Below, one piece after another: positions 5,650 to 6,621 of a DNA stretch of 6,621 nucleotides (its first letter is position 1; each line of letters begins with the position of its first letter). The position numbers were made by a program, and so were the translations under genes. The stretch comes from an uncultured Romboutsia sp. (lineage in GTDB: Bacteria; Bacillota; Clostridia; Peptostreptococcales; Peptostreptococcaceae), in NCBI GenBank assembly GCA_937880075.1, contig CALFLM010000026.1, positions 1 through 6,621 on the forward strand, in the 5' to 3' direction. The notes beneath the pieces are model-generated. The model was not told where the DNA came from. It made no database searches and saw only the letters and a list, made by a program, of their open reading frames with translations.

Positions 5650-5704
5650 TTAACTAGCACAATAGATTATATTATATCAACTATAATCTTATATAATTAA
5701 TTGA
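5650..5704 (+). repeat. Dispersed repeat, copy B (upstream of tetR)
   Basis: Starts with TTAACTAGCACAA (5650-5662) and continues to resemble copy A through ATTATATTA and AACTATA. The end is approximate and may run up to the tetR -35 box (5701). With copy C it could form a hairpin of 13 bp or be the inverted termini of a small element. Confidence 0.55.
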
Positions 5705-5729
5705 CAATAATATTTACTATATTTATAAT
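5701..5729 (+). promoter_or_regulatory. Full-consensus sigma-A promoter of tetR
   Basis: TTGACA (5701-5706), 17-base spacer, TATAAT (5724-5729): an exact match to consensus in boxes and spacing. Transcription would start near 5736, about 30 bases before the ATG. Such a strong promoter for a repressor usually means autoregulation; the palindrome at 5729-5741 overlaps the start point. Confidence 0.85.
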
Positions 5730-5741
5730 TTACTTAGTAAA
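5729..5741. promoter_or_regulatory. Palindrome over the tetR transcription start, candidate operator
   Basis: TTTACT-T-AGTAAA is a perfect 13-base odd palindrome that begins at the last base of the -10 box. Its position fits an operator, but its sequence differs from the CGGTCA/TGACCG palindrome at degV, so the same protein need not bind both. Confidence 0.4.
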
Positions 5742-5767
5742 ATGCGAAATGCTAGGATGGTATTTGT

Positions 5768-6322
5768 ATGAAACAAAATAATATGAAAGAAACAATTTTA
5801 TCAGCAGCTACAGATTTAATAATAAAACAAGGAATAAAAAATACGTCTTTAGCTGATATAGCTAAAGCTTCAAATATAAGTAAAGGTACATTATATTATC
5901 ATTATTCTTCAAAAAATGATTTAATATGTGCTATTACAAATATGCATTTAGAAGCTATAACAAAAGCAGTATTAGATTGTGTTCATGGCATAGGGTCGGA
6001 TGATACTTCTGTTAATATGGTAAATCTAATAATGGAAAAAATATCTTCTATAGAAGGTAGAGGAAGAATACATATGTATCTTTTATGTGAAGCTATAACG
6101 GAAAATGATACTCTAAGGGAATCAATTAAGGTTAAGTATTTTGAATGGAGAAATACTCTAAAACAAGAAATTTCTAAGACTGTCAAAAATGATAAAAATG
6201 CTGAAGCAATTTCATTTTTATTAGTATCTGTAGTTGATGGTCTTGTTGTCCAAGGACTTTTAAAATCTGAAACTGTTCCTTATGAAAATATTGCAAGTTT
6301 CTTATTAAAAAGCTGGCTATAA
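5768..6322 (+). CDS. TetR/AcrR-family transcriptional repressor
   Basis: 184 residues. Family knowledge: TetR proteins are dimeric repressors whose C-terminal domain binds a small ligand and releases DNA. Seen: an N-terminal DNA-binding domain of the family pattern, ILSAATDLIIKQGIKNTSLAD (about 10-30), then the helix-turn-helix IAKASNISKGTLYYHYSSKNDL (31-52). The rest is an all-helical ligand/dimer domain, with the typical late helix SFLLVSVVDGLVVQGLL (149-165). The ligand cannot be read from sequence. An AGGATGG site (5754-5760) 7 bases upstream supports the ATG at 5768 over the in-frame ATG at 5783. It is the only plus-strand gene here and divergent from degV, whose promoter carries a TetR-type palindrome. 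A fatty-acid-derived ligand is therefore a plausible guess, no more. Confidence 0.93.
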   Translation: MKQNNMKETILSAATDLIIKQGIKNTSLADIAKASNISKGTLYYHYSSKNDLICAITNMHLEAITKAVLDCVHGIGSDDTSVNMVNLIMEKISSIEGRGRIHMYLLCEAITENDTLRESIKVKYFEWRNTLKQEISKTVKNDKNAEAISFLLVSVVDGLVVQGLLKSETVPYENIASFLLKSWL

Positions 6323-6348
6323 AAATTTATATAATTTCCTTATACGTA

Positions 6349-6378
6349 AAAAATGGAGGATATCTCTCCTCCATTTTT
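6349..6378. terminator. Bidirectional terminator between tetR and the acetyltransferase gene
   Basis: Perfect 12-bp stem AAAAATGGAGGA (6349-6360) with TCCTCCATTTTT (6367-6378) around a 6-base loop. T-runs follow in both readings, suiting two converging genes that end at 6322 (plus) and 6387 (minus). Confidence 0.88.
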
Positions 6379-6386
6379 AATTTATT

Positions 6387-6621
6387 TTACTCTTCATCTA
6401 TAGTTTTTATAACCCTACATGGATTTCCAACTGCAATAGTATTATCCTGTATATCCTTAGTTACAACACTGCCAGAACCTATAACAACATTTTTACCTAT
6501 CTTAACACCAGGATTTATAGTAGTTCCTCCACCTATCCAAGTACCATCTCCTATTTCTATCGCCCTAGCAAATTCAAGCCCTGACTTTCTTTGAGATGTT
6601 GATATAGGGTGACCTGCTGTA
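6387..6621 (-). CDS. Maltose/galactoside-type O-acetyltransferase, C-terminal 77 residues (cut by window edge)
   Basis: Family knowledge: these left-handed beta-helix enzymes transfer acetyl groups from acetyl-CoA to a sugar hydroxyl (maltose, galactoside or Nod-factor sugars). Seen: TAGHPIS at the visible start includes the catalytic His of the family; then LEFARAIEIGDGTWIGGGTT, INPGVKIGKNVVIGSGSVVT with the isoleucine-rich hexapeptide repeats of the beta-helix coils, and the C-terminal signature VGNPCRVIKTI. The stop TAA is at 6387-6389. The N-terminal maltose-acetyltransferase cap and start codon are beyond the window, so the substrate (maa-, lacA- or nodL-like) cannot be settled. It converges on tetR and shares its terminator. 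Confidence 0.93.
   Translation of the reverse strand, partial: TAGHPISTSQRKSGLEFARAIEIGDGTWIGGGTTINPGVKIGKNVVIGSGSVVTKDIQDNTIAVGNPCRVIKTIDEE

Larger units (their letters stand above)
5261..5767. other. 507-base divergent intergenic region between degV and tetR
   Basis: Contains the degV promoter and operator (5299-5353) at one end and the tetR promoter (5701-5729) at the other. The middle has a small hairpin TTACT-CAAA-AGTAA (5521-5534), a 13-base inverted repeat (5552-5564 with 5650-5662), and within it AAAATG/CATTTT (5615-5634). From 5354 to 5520 I see only AT-rich sequence and no gene. Confidence 0.65.

Noticed and set aside
5983..6186. Minus-strand open frame inside tetR
   Set aside because: Opposite a clear TetR coding region and without its own signals.
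1..6621. CRISPR array, rRNA, complete insertion sequence or transposase gene
   Set aside because: No regularly spaced repeats, no rRNA-like sequence and no transposase frame seen on either strand.

Overview
The window is AT-rich DNA with codon use dominated by AGA and ATA, strong AGGAGG-type ribosome sites and hairpin-plus-T-tract terminators. Together with its gene set (reverse rubrerythrin, an agr-type peptide signalling locus, a DegV/FakB protein) this indicates a low-GC anaerobic Firmicute of class Clostridia, possibly Peptostreptococcaceae (the Clostridioides/Paraclostridium/Romboutsia group). That placement is inferred from style and content; no marker gene is present.

Layout, left to right: the 5' part of a reverse rubrerythrin gene (minus, 1-337, cut by the window edge); a CBS/CorC-type protein whose N-terminal membrane domain appears to be deleted (minus, 615-1544); a 588-base gap with a candidate folded RNA, the terminator of the agr operon and one copy of a dispersed repeat; an agrB-agrD-agrC operon (minus, 4102 down to 2133); a degV/fakB-like gene (minus, 4421-5260) with a clear promoter and a CGGTCA/TGACCG operator; a 507-base gap; a TetR-family repressor gene (plus, 5768-6322); and the 3' end of a maltose/galactoside-type O-acetyltransferase gene (minus, 6387-6621, cut by the window edge).

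The most interesting part is the agr operon. AgrB (peptidase/cyclase) has its catalytic His and Cys. The 40-residue AgrD precursor, readable directly between agrB and agrC, has no cysteine. Its alignment to the AgrD recognition segment puts serine 23 at the cyclisation position, so the predicted signal is a lactone ring (Ser-Val-Ala-Ala-Ile) rather than the usual thiolactone. AgrC is a polytopic histidine kinase with His236 and a GHKL ATPase domain. No AgrA response regulator is present on either side, so the output of the circuit is not visible here.

Other connections: the TetR protein and the DegV/FakB-like protein are divergently transcribed, and degV carries a TetR-type palindrome just downstream of its -10 box, suggesting a small fatty-acid-responsive pair. 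A 13-base word (TTAACTAGCACAA) occurs three times, twice as an inverted pair in the degV-tetR gap and once downstream of agrC, and looks like the end of a dispersed element. All genes except tetR lie on the minus strand, and most are separated by their own terminators.
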